NCBI GenBank assembly: GCA_956465555.1
Contig: OY101115.1
Location: forward strand, 2,542,001 to 2,606,000
Direction: 5' to 3'
DNA length: 64,000 nt
Origin: Nitzschia sp. pyKryTriq1
Lineage: Eukaryota > Bacillariophyta > Bacillariophyceae > Bacillariales > Bacillariaceae
This document shows, one piece after another, positions 19,086-29,027 of this stretch. The first letter of the stretch is position 1; the number at the start of each line of letters is the position of its first letter. The notes beneath the pieces are model-generated. The model did not search any database. It saw nothing but the letters and a program-made list of their open reading frames with translations, and was not told the DNA's origin. The translations under genes and the position numbers were made by a program.

Positions 19086-20831
19086 CTACCATGAAGTAGA
19101 TTCCTTACTCTTTCCTTGTTTCGCCGCTTCTTCCGCAGCCCGTTTTTCCGTGAGAGCCTCATGGCGGCTCCATCTAGCACGATTCATCTTGTACTTGCTC
19201 GCCATTTCGGAGAGCGCCACATCGGCCATTCGTTCATTCTCCATTTCCACAAATGCAAAGGTGGTGTTGGTTGGGATGATACAAGTGACACCACGTGCGC
19301 CACCGTATTTCCGAAAGGCCCGTTCCAACTCGGCCCGTCGAATGTCGACTTCGGCTTCGGTCTGGATCTTTGGCAAACCGCTGACAAAGAGTTTTCGCTG
19401 GAGTAGAAAGAGAATACAGTAGGGCGAGGTCAGAAGAATCAATGATTATTTTCAGAAATCGATCAAACATTTCGTCAAAGTGTGCTCGTACCGGATGGAT
19501 CGCGTTGAAGCTGTTGACTCCAGGAATCCCAGCCAGATCTCCCTTGGCCATGATGGCCTTATTTCCCCACCACGTTTTGTAGACACTCCAGTTCTCGGGA
19601 CTGCCATAGTCATCGCAGCTGGGAAATTGCAAAAATAGTGAACATGGTTTCGAAGGCAATTCCTTTCGGTGCTCTAGTCGCGCACAATGTTTGTCTTCAA
19701 TGAAAATATCAAAACCATCTCCAGTAATCTGAATCTGCAGGGTGATGGATGTCTGACCAAAAATAAGAGGGATCTGAGATAGAGGAAGATTGATGGCTTG
19801 TCCCCAAATCCCGGTTTGTTTGTCATTGATCACAAGTTGCCCACCCCTTTCGAATTGACGAGGGTTGAAATGGAACAATATGCTGTCAAAATCATCATTA
19901 TCTGGTCCAGCGATATTGATACTTCAGACGAAAGAAAGTGCAGGGCGGGTGTTAGAATGAGATTCTACGAAAATCTATCGATGACAAGATCACCCTGTAT
20001 CTGAAGAAAAACAAACCTGAAACGTCTTGAGTCCCCCGGCGCATTGAATTTAATCGCTACTGTGTTGTTCCCCTTGCCATTCGATGCGTCGCTGATGCTA
20101 AAGTTCTCCAATTCCACAAGAAACGCTCCATCGTTTGGGTTCATTGCGGTTTCGGGGGGTGTCCATCGAGACTCTTCGGGAGTAATAGGAAACAAAACCT
20201 TGCCCTTGATAGCTGACAGATTCAAAGACTTGGAGAAATCGTGAGGCGGTGTCTGTGTCTTCATCAAGCTGGTGAGCAGAGCACCTCCCTCGTCGGGTCG
20301 TTCCTGTAGTCTCTTGCGTTTGAGCATCGGTCCCACATCGACGTCCTCGTTGGTGGCTAGCAACTTGTCGCGCATATTCGCCTCCTTTGTCTCTTGCTCC
20401 ACCATAGCTTGCTGTTTCGTCTCGATCTCATCCCGAAGTTTTTCCAATTTGGCAACTCGTCTTTGCTCCAATGTTTGTTGTTCGTTTTCCTCATCCTCGT
20501 CGTCCTCGGAACCAACGTCGCTGTCGTCTTCCATCGGGCTCTCGTCGCCGTCGTCCTCTGCTCCACCATCCTCTGTTTTGGGCTTGTTCTTTCGTCGGAC
20601 GTTTCGTTTCCGGGCAAGCGTTTGCTTAAACTCGACTTCCTTAGCCTCAAGTTTCTCTCGCGCTTTCAGTTCTTTCAAACGAGAAGCATGCCGTTCAAAG
20701 TTTTTGATAGTATCATACATCTGAAGCAGTACGTTCTCTTCCTCTGTTGGTTCAAAGTCATCGGGAAGCGGAACCAGGTTATATTTTTGCTGATTTTGCG
20801 TTGACGGATTTTTCCATGGCGACGACGACAT
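19086..20831 (-). CDS. Galectin-domain protein fused to an RRM
   Basis: Three exons: 20017-20831, 19492-19921 and 19086-19397. The introns are 19922-20016 (95 bp) and 19398-19491 (94 bp), both GT-AG; 518 residues. Residues 1-~240 are charged and coiled-coil prone (KNFERHASRLKELKAREKLE; acidic DEDEENEQQTLEQRR). Residues ~245-410 read as a galectin carbohydrate-recognition domain: spliced RRFSINIAGPDNDDFDSILF then HFNPR, LVINDKQTGIWGQAINLP, FDIFIEDKHCARLEHR. The conserved His, Asn and Arg of HFNPR, the V-x-N and the W-G are kept. Residues ~418-490 are an RRM with RNP2-like LFVSGLP and RNP1-like TTFAFVEM, then a basic tail (KMNRARWSRHEALTEKR). No signal peptide: it is cytosolic or nuclear. Same strand as, and upstream of, cyclophilin-SYF2. 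Confidence 0.85.
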
Positions 20832-21224
20832 TCTTTCGAGCCGGATCTTCTAATCGTACTAAAAACGAGGAGTTTCGTTTGAGATTTCGACCGATAACGG
20901 ATTTCAAGCAACTGGAGAAAGTGCTTTTAGATGTCAGAGACCTGCACAGTATGATGGGTGCTGGTACCTGAAGGTATGGGCAGCTACCCCGGCGCCAATA
21001 GTTTTGCTTGGTTCGATACTCGTACGTAGAGGGGTTACTTGGTTCCCGTTCTGGGTTCGATCAATAGGATTGAGTGCTTCGTTTGATCAATAGGACTTGA
21101 ATGTTGGGTTCGAGGGAGGGGGGATGCTAATAGGGGATATCCCAACTCCAGCCCCCAAAAGGCATTAACACCCAATTGCTCTGTGCCATAACACCCCATG
21201 TGGTTCAATCTCTATAGTTAAATG
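20832..21224. other. Spacer with a short direct repeat
   Basis: 393 bp. TTCGATCAATAGGATTGA (about 21057) is echoed by TTTGATCAATAGGACTTGA (about 21083), within a stretch of repeated GGTTCGA words (21010-21115). No gene seen; it is AT/GC-mixed and looks like decayed repeat sequence. It contains the promoter side of the galectin-RRM gene. Confidence 0.45.
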
Positions 21225-21662
21225 CTAATTGTCCAGATCATTGTTAGTGGCAAGTGCCTGTGCTGAAGCCCTACTAGCCATGATTGGTTCAAGTTCCTCG
21301 TAGTATGGACACATGCCTCTGACAGTGTCCCAAAATCCTTTCGGGTCACTGTCTTTAACGCCTTGTCCAGTGTTGGATACCCACTCATGTGCCTTCTTGA
21401 AGGCATCTTCAATACTTGAAATTTTGTTGATAATTGTCTTCGGGTTTCGTTCGATGGAAATCCCCGCACTCTTGATTTTGTCTGAGATCTGTTGTGCCCA
21501 GACTGTTTGTTTCGTCTTTCCAAGGTGATTTCCACGGTACTTATTGTAGTTCCCTTCGGTCGTCAGCCAATCCAGAAGAATTGATTCCGAATTCGTGGAA
21601 TCATTCGGACCAGCGGGACCATCTATGAGTATCGCCATCTCTGGCCTCGTTCGAGCGTCCAT
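21225..21662 (-). CDS. Myb/SANT-like (trihelix-type) small protein, probably repeat-associated
   Basis: Single exon, 145 residues from ATG 21662 (a TAG lies in frame upstream, with only a TTG codon between). The core LLDWLTTEGNYNKYRGNHLG, KTKQTVWAQQISDKIKSAGI, NKISSIEDAFKKAHEWVSNT and the C-terminal YYEELEPIMASRASA match a Myb/SANT-like domain class that I know from multicopy, transposon-associated families in oomycetes, fungi and diatoms (L-L-x-W/F-L-T-x-x-x-N-Y-x-K/R-Y-R-G-x-x-x-G-K-T-K). It may bind DNA. The flanking DNA is gene-poor and repeat-like, which fits a transposon origin, but no element ends were found. It could also be a domesticated single gene. Confidence 0.65.
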   Translation of the reverse strand: MDARTRPEMAILIDGPAGPNDSTNSESILLDWLTTEGNYNKYRGNHLGKTKQTVWAQQISDKIKSAGISIERNPKTIINKISSIEDAFKKAHEWVSNTGQGVKDSDPKGFWDTVRGMCPYYEELEPIMASRASAQALATNNDLDN

Positions 21663-22475
21663 ATTTGGTGACGAACTTGGCAATCTTTGCTACCGACATG
21701 GGAACATGGGAGAATACTTGTTGGAAGGAAGCGTCAGTGGATCGGAGTACACCTAGAGATGGATGGGTAGTTTCAGAGGCAGATTGGCCAATTTGGAAGA
21801 GAGGTTTCGGATGAGGCATCGGCCAAAGATGCCGATGACCTACCATTGGTGGTCGTTGGGATCGTGATCCTGGCTTGTGAGGGACAGGTGGAAGATGAGG
21901 TCAGCGAAATAAGCAATTCGCTTAGGCCGTGGCTTGTGCCAGACGTATGGTAGAGCAGCAAATTCAGGTAGTAATACGAGCTTGGATTCGGCTGCTCGGG
22001 CTGCTGCCTTCTACGCCTTGCTCTCAATGACCGAATGGAAGGACTTGTCAACCAGTTACAAAAGAGATCTCCTTCTTCTTCTTCTTCTTCCAGGCGTGCG
22101 ATGGACAGACGCCTTTGCAATTCGAAAGGAAGTCGAAGTAATCAATGAGGAAAATCAAAATCAAAGTTGTCGCGCCAGCCAGCTAAAAACAGCTGACGTG
22201 CCTGTTGTGATCCAATGAAAACGTTCTAGTTCCCACACCACGCACGCCACTTTTCGCCTCATTTCGCTGTCTCATCATTCCACGTTTTTCTTCCCATCAT
22301 CGAAAATCGGACATCCGGCACTTTCCTGTTTGATTTTAGAAGGTGCTGATTGCTGATTGCTTATTGCTGATGATGAGCACAAAATCAATCGCTCCTTTCT
22401 TTTCTCAACATCACATCCAAACTACATACCTGCTTCACCTTCATTGAAGTGTTTGTTTCTTCACTTGCAACCACG
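21663..22475. other. Spacer between divergent genes
   Basis: 813 bp. Open frames 21601-21846 (-), 21773-22120 (-) and 21934-22218 (+) have no domains. A (CTT)n run lies at 22072-22090. The 3' part is AT-rich with repeated TGCTGATTGC/TTATTGCTGATGA words (22342-22375) just upstream of the plastid-protein gene. Confidence 0.5.
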
Positions 22476-23263
22476 ATGATGACACGAAACATGTGCAGAT
22501 TTCCACCGATTGCGCTTGCCGCATTGTTTCTCTTTCTTTCCACTCCCAACGTATGTTCATTCCAGGGTCATCATCACATGCCAAGAATGGATCTGTCGAC
22601 ACGACAGGCCCCTATCATCACTTCCAACGAGAGATTAAGATATACAAGATCAATTCTCTTTCAAAGTCAGGGTGTCGAAGAGGATTTCAGGTTTACTATG
22701 AATGTGATGGATGAAAATCAAGCTGCCACCACTAGGAGACGGCGGTGGCTGTCGCGACAAGCTTGGAGTCAAGCCGTGCGGGTCGACAAGGAACAAATCG
22801 CCGAGCTGGGTATTTCATTCATGCTGACCTACAACTTGGTGAGCAATATCAACGGCTCTATTTTTCTATCGCTCGCCTGGTACATTACTTCACTCAGAGT
22901 AAGTACTATTTGTTTTCTGTTGCGGAAAGAAGCGTGTTGGTGGTTGTAACTAACGCTTTTCATCTGTTTCAGACGGGACTATCGCCATTGGCAGCGGGGC
23001 AATGGAAGGGGTTATTAGGCACGTATGCTGGACTTTATGTTTTCATAACACTATTTCGACCACTGAGACTGGCATTGGCTGTGGGGTTAACGAACAAGGT
23101 GGCACAGCTTCTCGATCAAACTCAGGAAAGGTTCGGATGTTCGAAGCCAGTTTCGGCTATGATGGTGTTATCAGCTATGCTGTCCTTTTGGGTCATATTT
23201 GCTACCTGTGGAATCACCTTGGCGAGTACATTGGCAGGAGTTCCCATTTGGAAAGGAATATAA
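22476..23263 (+). CDS. Plastid-targeted multi-pass membrane protein (DUF1279/FAM210-like topology)
   Basis: Exons 22476-22898 and 22973-23263; phase-0 intron 22899-22972 (74 bp, GTAAGT...TTTCAG); 237 residues. The N-terminus is a signal peptide (CRFPPIALAALFLFLSTPNV) ending CSFQ, an ASAFAP-type cleavage site with Phe at +1, then a basic, Ser/Arg-rich transit-like stretch: the bipartite diatom plastid presequence. The mature part has about three to four hydrophobic segments: GISFMLTYNLVSNINGSIFL, LLGTYAGLYVFITLFRPLRL and MMVLSAMLSFWVIFATCGIT. The RPLRLALAVGLT block after a membrane segment is like DUF1279 proteins, but the match is modest, so no function is given. ATG 22476 is preferred to 22449, since it gives a shorter, cleaner signal peptide. 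Convergent with the EF-hand gene. Confidence 0.7.
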
Positions 23264-23678
23264 CGAATTCCGCGACTTGCATCAGAATTGAAAGGTGATC
23301 GCACTCCTCGGTTTGCATGACAGCTGAAAGGTTCGGCCTGACCTCCGATCAAAGTAATCTGGCTTGTTCCCAGAGACGCAATTATTCTACAGTATTCAAG
23401 TCTATCTAGCCCAGAGCTAGAGAAATGCAGTACTGCAGAAAAAATATAGAAGAGAAGCTCTGTTAGACTACAGTACTGCTCCTATTCCTTCGTACTGTAT
23501 TTCAGATAGTAGAGCTATCTGGTATTTTGAATTTTGACTCACTCGACGGTGCGAGTACATACATACCGGATACCGGGTACTAAATACGTGAAGAAGAAAC
23601 AAGACTCGGAATGCGTACTGTATCCGGAATAGTGTTCAATTTTGGTGTTCTTTTACTAGTGGACGAGGAGTTTAGCTC
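23264..23678. other. Convergent 3' spacer
   Basis: 415 bp between two convergent genes. Contains GCAGTACTGCAG, AGTACTG and CTAGAGCTATC-type palindromic words (23425-23525) and ATACCGG words (23565-23575). No gene seen. Confidence 0.5.
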
Positions 23679-25328
23679 TCACGACATTAGAATTAGATAG
23701 TCAGCAATACTGACCACGGCGAGAAAAGCGAGGGAATCTCTTATCAATTCAGAGCGTTCCCTTCCTTTCCCTTGATACACCCAAAGGTCCTCGCGGAAAC
23801 TCTTCAGAATTTCTTTTCCTATGCGATCTAGGTGTGTGAAGTGCTCCTGTTGCACCTCTCTGAATTCCGGGAGAGAAATCTTCGGAGACAGTTCGACGTA
23901 ACGTTTCCTGCCTGTCCATCCCTCATCAACAAGAACGGAATCCAACTTGTTATTCTGGTGCTCTTTTTCGGCCCATGCATAGATACACCGTAAGCGGTGA
24001 TTGATTTCAACCTCATCTTGAAAGTGGTTCTTCGTAGCGTTCTCAAACAGTTTTAGCAACTGCTTTTTGATTTTCTTTTCCTTCCGGCGATGTCCCCAGC
24101 CCTTGGGTGGCTCTGTAGTGGGAGCACTTCCTAGTTCGGGAAGCGGGGTTCTGACTGACGATACTTCTAAAGCTTCTCCAAATAAGGCTTTCAAGGCCGC
24201 TTGCACTGGAGAAAGGCACAGAAAGGCCACCTCGTGCATTTCGCTTTCATCAAGAAGTCCATCTTCATCCCGGTCCAGCAACGCCCAAGCAGCATCAACT
24301 CTATCCGAACATGTTCCAGAGGCATGGGTGAAAATGTACTTGTATAACTTTGCCAATGAGACTGCCTGGGGAGGGACAGCCTCACCCTTGACCGCCGCTC
24401 GATCAACGTCCGCGTCTGAGACGGTGGTCAAAATCTTCCAGGATGCCTTGGCATGCACTGTGGCTGCCTTTGCTAGCAGGAGACGAAATCGGAGCGTTGC
24501 TGCCTCAAAGTGTTTAACCTGTAACTTCAATTCAGATTCATTGAGTTTGGCAATTTCGTCGGCATTTGCCTCTGCCGGATCGAAAAAGTCGCGGACTTCC
24601 CGGAGCGATTCTGGCGGCACATTGGCTATCAAACTCGAAATCTTTTCCGATACCACATCCATATGAGCTGCGAATTGTACTTCATCGTAGAAAAGCTCCG
24701 GTTGACGACCTTGTTCTCGTACCAGCCATTCCGATAAGTCTTGCAGCTGCTTGGCAGATTCGATTTCCTCCACAGCAAGTCCATCAGTTGTTTGCGCCAT
24801 CAATTTCAGTCCATCCGCCAGGTAAAGATCTAATCGCTGTTCTGGAGTTGCTGCGTCATCCAAAGTTTCCTGACCTTCCTTGAGAGCCACCATGAGTTCA
24901 CCTAGTTTGTCACGCTTGGCCGACGTTGGTGCCCACACGCCCCCTGTGGTAGAAACGTCTTTGGCTGTCGGGATCCTCTTGATCAGCGTTCCGTCCTCGT
25001 TCAATTTATTCTTATTCTCCGGTGTGGTGTTAGGAACACTCGGAGCCATCGGACTGTAACCAAGCAATCGATCTGAAAAGTTCCGCTTCGATACCCTACT
25101 AATATGGCAATAGTTGGTACCGGTAGCCCCTGGTCTTGATATTGGCTGCTGGTCCGTGCGACCTTGAATGGCTGCAAAAAATGAGTCATTAATATTCGTC
25201 AATCTCGGCTGCTGCCACCCGCGGTGGCGGGCGAGACTTGACGAAGCCAGATTTTTTAACATGGTCCGAGCACAATAATTGGAAGATGTATTGCTTGTAT
25301 CAACAAGTGCTGATAAGATGAAAGGCAA
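23679..25328 (-). CDS. EF-hand protein with organelle presequence and C-terminal membrane anchor
   Basis: Single exon, 549 residues. The N-terminus (MLKNLASSSLARHRGW from an in-frame Met at residue 23) is basic, Ser-rich and nearly free of acid residues, as in a mitochondrial presequence. The middle is mostly helical and charged (residues 120-330). One clear EF-hand loop is seen near residue 346, DRDEDGLLDESE, with Ca-coordinating D-x-D-x-D-G and Glu at position 12; a second loop is not clear. A basic segment GWGHRRKEKKIKKQLLKLFE follows, and the protein ends in a hydrophobic segment (DSLAFLAVVSIADYLILMS), which suggests a tail anchor. I do not recognise an orthologue with an assigned function; a Ca2+-responsive organelle membrane protein is inference. 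Convergent with the plastid protein, divergent from MCM9. Confidence 0.75.
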   Translation of the reverse strand: MPFILSALVDTSNTSSNYCARTMLKNLASSSLARHRGWQQPRLTNINDSFFAAIQGRTDQQPISRPGATGTNYCHISRVSKRNFSDRLLGYSPMAPSVPNTTPENKNKLNEDGTLIKRIPTAKDVSTTGGVWAPTSAKRDKLGELMVALKEGQETLDDAATPEQRLDLYLADGLKLMAQTTDGLAVEEIESAKQLQDLSEWLVREQGRQPELFYDEVQFAAHMDVVSEKISSLIANVPPESLREVRDFFDPAEANADEIAKLNESELKLQVKHFEAATLRFRLLLAKAATVHAKASWKILTTVSDADVDRAAVKGEAVPPQAVSLAKLYKYIFTHASGTCSDRVDAAWALLDRDEDGLLDESEMHEVAFLCLSPVQAALKALFGEALEVSSVRTPLPELGSAPTTEPPKGWGHRRKEKKIKKQLLKLFENATKNHFQDEVEINHRLRCIYAWAEKEHQNNKLDSVLVDEGWTGRKRYVELSPKISLPEFREVQQEHFTHLDRIGKEILKSFREDLWVYQGKGRERSELIRDSLAFLAVVSIADYLILMS

Positions 25329-26234
25329 CAGCTATGAAGGTCCAACAATTCGAACTTCCAGCTCTTGACTTGACTGGGGTGCTTTGGGTTTGGGGCTGTC
25401 AACTGTCAACTTGATGTTTCAACACGAAACAGACGAAAATTGTCAACGAAAAAAAAGAAATATGATACGTCACGAAAGGTGCGGTCGGTGGCAGGAAATA
25501 ATGGGCCGTACTACAGACAGTCGTGTCCCACTAGTCATACGGTATGTCTGGTAATTCATTCGTTTTACTTCTGCAGTACCAGTACTGGTACTGCGGTGGA
25601 AGTCACAGGGAAATGAGGTAAAAGCGGCTCAGACTACTCAACTATTGTCAGGGTATACCGTACCGGTACCGGTTGTTTGATAAGTAACGTACCCTCCCCA
25701 ATTTGCGGAGCTATCTCCTCCGTCAATTTTGATTTTCTGAAACTCTTATTCAATTAGGCACATGCCGACATCTTCTTTGGAGTTGTTGACGGGGCGATTG
25801 TTCATCCTTCTGAACAAGTATCGCACAACAGTAATAAACTCCTCCACAACAAAATGATTTTCACCATCAACCGAAAAGTGCACCTTTGTTAATTACAGCA
25901 ATCAATTCATTTCGTCACGAGGATTCTGGCAATAAATGACATCGATAGTCTCGGACCACGAGAACAAACAGAAACTAAATCTGTCCGTCAGTATTTAGCA
26001 GGCGGGGCCGGTACAATCAGTCATCCTGGCTCATGCACTTTTTTGGCGCGAACAGAGCTGCTGGGGTATTGCTACGCGGTACCGGTACCAGTGCAGCACA
26101 ACCAGCACCAAGGCAACGAGCAGTCGCGATGGCGATAATCGATGATGATTGATTGATCATTGATCATTGATTCCTTCTTCTTCTTGCAATTGATCCTGCC
26201 TGTACAAGTGCAGTAAAGCAGCCTTCATATCACC
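25329..26234. other. Spacer / MCM9 promoter region
   Basis: 906 bp between divergent EF-hand and MCM9 genes. Includes runs of GTACCAGTACTGGTACTG (25577-25594) and GTACCGTACCGGTACCGGTT-like palindromes (25655-25676, 26078-26092). It also holds an E2F-type site at 26041 (separate entry). No gene seen. Confidence 0.55.
26041..26052. promoter_or_regulatory. E2F-type site upstream of MCM9
   Basis: TTTTGGCGCGAA matches the E2F/DP consensus TTTSGCGCSAAA at all but the last base. It lies about 180 bp upstream of the MCM9 ATG, where E2F sites of replication genes usually sit. S-phase control is inferred from the site and the gene identity. Confidence 0.55.
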
Positions 26235-28938
26235 ATGGACGACGAGTCCTCTCAATACGACCCCCCGTCCCCATCCACACCACAAGAAGAGGCGTGGACA
26301 GCGGAACGATTGATCCGCGCTTCCTACAAAGACCTGGGATCGCCAGCACAAGTGGAAGATCGCTTCTTTCGTCATTTGTTGAAATCTTGCCGGTCCGATC
26401 TGGAATTGTTGCTGTCTGCGAACAGCGGCACCACACGCGATTACTCCCTGGAATTGGACATGTTTGACCTGTGTTGGTCCGATGCGGTGCTGGGGCAGTT
26501 GCTGTTGAAATACCCTTCGACTTTGCTGCCACTGCTAGAGAACGCGATTGTGCAAGCACAGAAATACTTGCTGCAGCAAGAAGAAGAAGGAGCAACGCAG
26601 CAGCAGCAACAAGGCGGAGGGCGATGCTGGACCGTGAAGGGAGACAAAGGAAATGCCAAAGGAATCCCGGCCACCCGAGTTCATGCCAGACTCTTCCATT
26701 TACCACCCACGTGTTGCCGCACATCTGTAGCGTCCATGAATGCGACGGACGTTGGGAAGATCGTGCAGTTGTCGGGTACCGTGGTGCGAACATCGCCAGT
26801 GCAAATGTATGAAAGTGCCAGGACGTACAAGTGCAACGGCAAGAAAGGGTGTTCTCGAACATTTTTACAAAAGGCGGACCTAGAACAGAGATCCAATGCT
26901 CTCGTCACACCGGACCGATGTCCGCTCCTCTTGGAAGGAGGGAAACGATGCCAAGGAACCAATTTACAACTAGAAAAAAACGGCTCGGTCCACACGGATT
27001 ATCAAGAGGTCAAGATTCAAGAAGCTGCTTCCAGGATTGGTATAGGTAGTATGCCACGATCTCTATTGATCAAGCTCCAACACGATTTGGTGGATCGATG
27101 TCAGCCCGGTGATGAAGTGGTTGTCGTTGGATCTTTGCTAGCCCAGTGGCAACAGCCTTCCGTCCAACCAGGTATAGAATGTAATGTGGGGATGGCGATT
27201 GAGGCGCATTCCATTCAAGTGGTACAAGAAAATGGGTCTTCGGCATGGAAGCAGTCGGGAGGTGAAGCCAACCATTCCATCGAGATGGAGAACTACAAAA
27301 TGGAATTCGATGCCTATTGGAGTGATCCTCGCCGGCGACTGGAATATCCTGTTGCTGCCCGCGACTTCATCTGCCGAGCGGTTTGCCCCAAGCTGTATGG
27401 ATTACAGATCATCAAACTAGCCTTGCTGATCACTCTGATCGGCGGCGTCTCATCAACTGCCTACGAGGAAAATAATGACGATGGAAATGACAACAGAGGA
27501 GAATCACAGGGAAATTCCAACTTGTTGCAGACACCATCTTCCGTCAGATTGAGTGCTCCGGAGCCGTTTCGCATGGTCCAAAACGATACCTCTCCCAGAG
27601 ATCACGCAGCCGAAGTCTACATGGACGCAGCTACTCCTGTTCAACGGAAACGAAAGACGGGAGACAATCTTGTACAAACGCGACGACGGGACATGTCGCA
27701 CATTTTGCTTATTGGGGACCCAGGGACGGGAAAGTCTCAAATTTTGCGCTTTGCGGCCGCCCTTTGCCCGCGCTCGGTGTTGACCACTGGGGTAGGGACG
27801 ACCTCTGCTGGTTTGACGTGTGCTGCCGTTCGTGAAGGAAACGATAAAGAATTTGCGCTCGAGGCGGGCGCCTTGGTGTTAGCGGACAAAGGAATCTGCT
27901 GTATCGATGAGTTTGGATGTATTCGAAAGGAAGACCGTACCACAATTCACGAAGCCATGGAGCAGCAGACACTTTCGGTGGCCAAAGCTGGGATCGTGTG
28001 CAAGCTCAATTGTCGAGCAACCGTCATTGCTGTGATGAACCCACGCGACTGCATTTACGATGACCAAGCTTCGCTTTCCGTCAACACGGGGCTAGAAACA
28101 CCACTGCTATCACGGTTTGACCTTATATTCAAGCTTGTGGATTCGTCTGATCCTGAGCGCGACAGTAATGTGACAACCTATCTCTTGAAGAGAGCCATCC
28201 AGGTAAGAACCCAAGGTTGAATTGCGCATACCTTTTGTCGCACTAGTTATTAGTCTCATTCATTTCGGTTTTCACATACAGGGTGCTGGTTTTGATTGCG
28301 CAAGTGGCACCGAGCGAGTAAACGAAGAAACACCATGGTCCATGGAGAAGTTGAGGGCCTACATCTCTATTGTAAAGGATCGATTTCTGCCAGCCATCAG
28401 TGACCCCGCCGCATTGCTCCTGGAGCATCACTATGAGAAAGTGCGATCTTCCCAAAGCTTTGTCATCCCAGTGACCGTTCGGTTTTTGGAATCGTTGATT
28501 CGGCTCACGCAAGCTCATGCCCGTCTCATGTACCGAAATGTGGCTACCCTGGAAGATGCGGTAGCAGTTCTGCGAGTTATGGAATGCTCGGCCTATGCGT
28601 GTGGTTTCGATGGAAACGTCGCACACATTGAAGACTTTATGTATCGTGATCCTATGAGCATGGATACTTGTGAGCTACCTCCCGATGAAGATTTTGTGGT
28701 TTTCGAGTATCGCATCCTCAAACGATATGGGATGCTAGGCTACATGCCGGACGACAAGCGCCAACTTGCTAGTGATCTATTGGAAGGCGCTGACAATGGA
28801 CCAACGGATCCCTCACCCAGTGCAGGAGGGGGGAATTGGCACGGGGTCGAAGATGCACGAGACGTTCAACACGACCACTATGGTCGTTCTTACTTTTCCC
28901 CGGCGCCCACCAGTGCAAGTAAGCGAAGAAGAGTTTAA
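26235..28938 (+). CDS. MCM9: MCM9-type replicative/repair helicase
   Basis: Exons 26235-28202 and 28282-28938; phase-0 intron 28203-28281 (79 bp, GTAAGA...ATACAG); 874 residues. MCM9 pairs with MCM8 in homologous-recombination repair and replication-fork protection. Visible: an N-terminal OB/zinc region with CNGKKGC and [11 protein letters not shown] Cys pairs; Walker A GDPGTGKS (about 494); [32 protein letters not shown] (Walker B, about 557); [20 protein letters not shown]; sensor-1 MNPRD; arginine finger LLSRFDLIF; and in exon 2 [33 protein letters not shown] and [12 protein letters not shown]. The wording is closest to MCM9 among MCM paralogues. It lacks the long disordered C-terminal extension of animal MCM9. 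A polyglutamine patch (QQQQQ) lies near residue 122. Convergent with the LRR gene, 89 bp apart. Confidence 0.9.
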
Positions 28939-29027
28939 ACAAGAACTATCGGGAGCAGCTATTTATTTTAGACATTATGCGCCTTTCATTAGATTCGGTC
29001 TCTATATCTTGGGGATCTATATACTTG

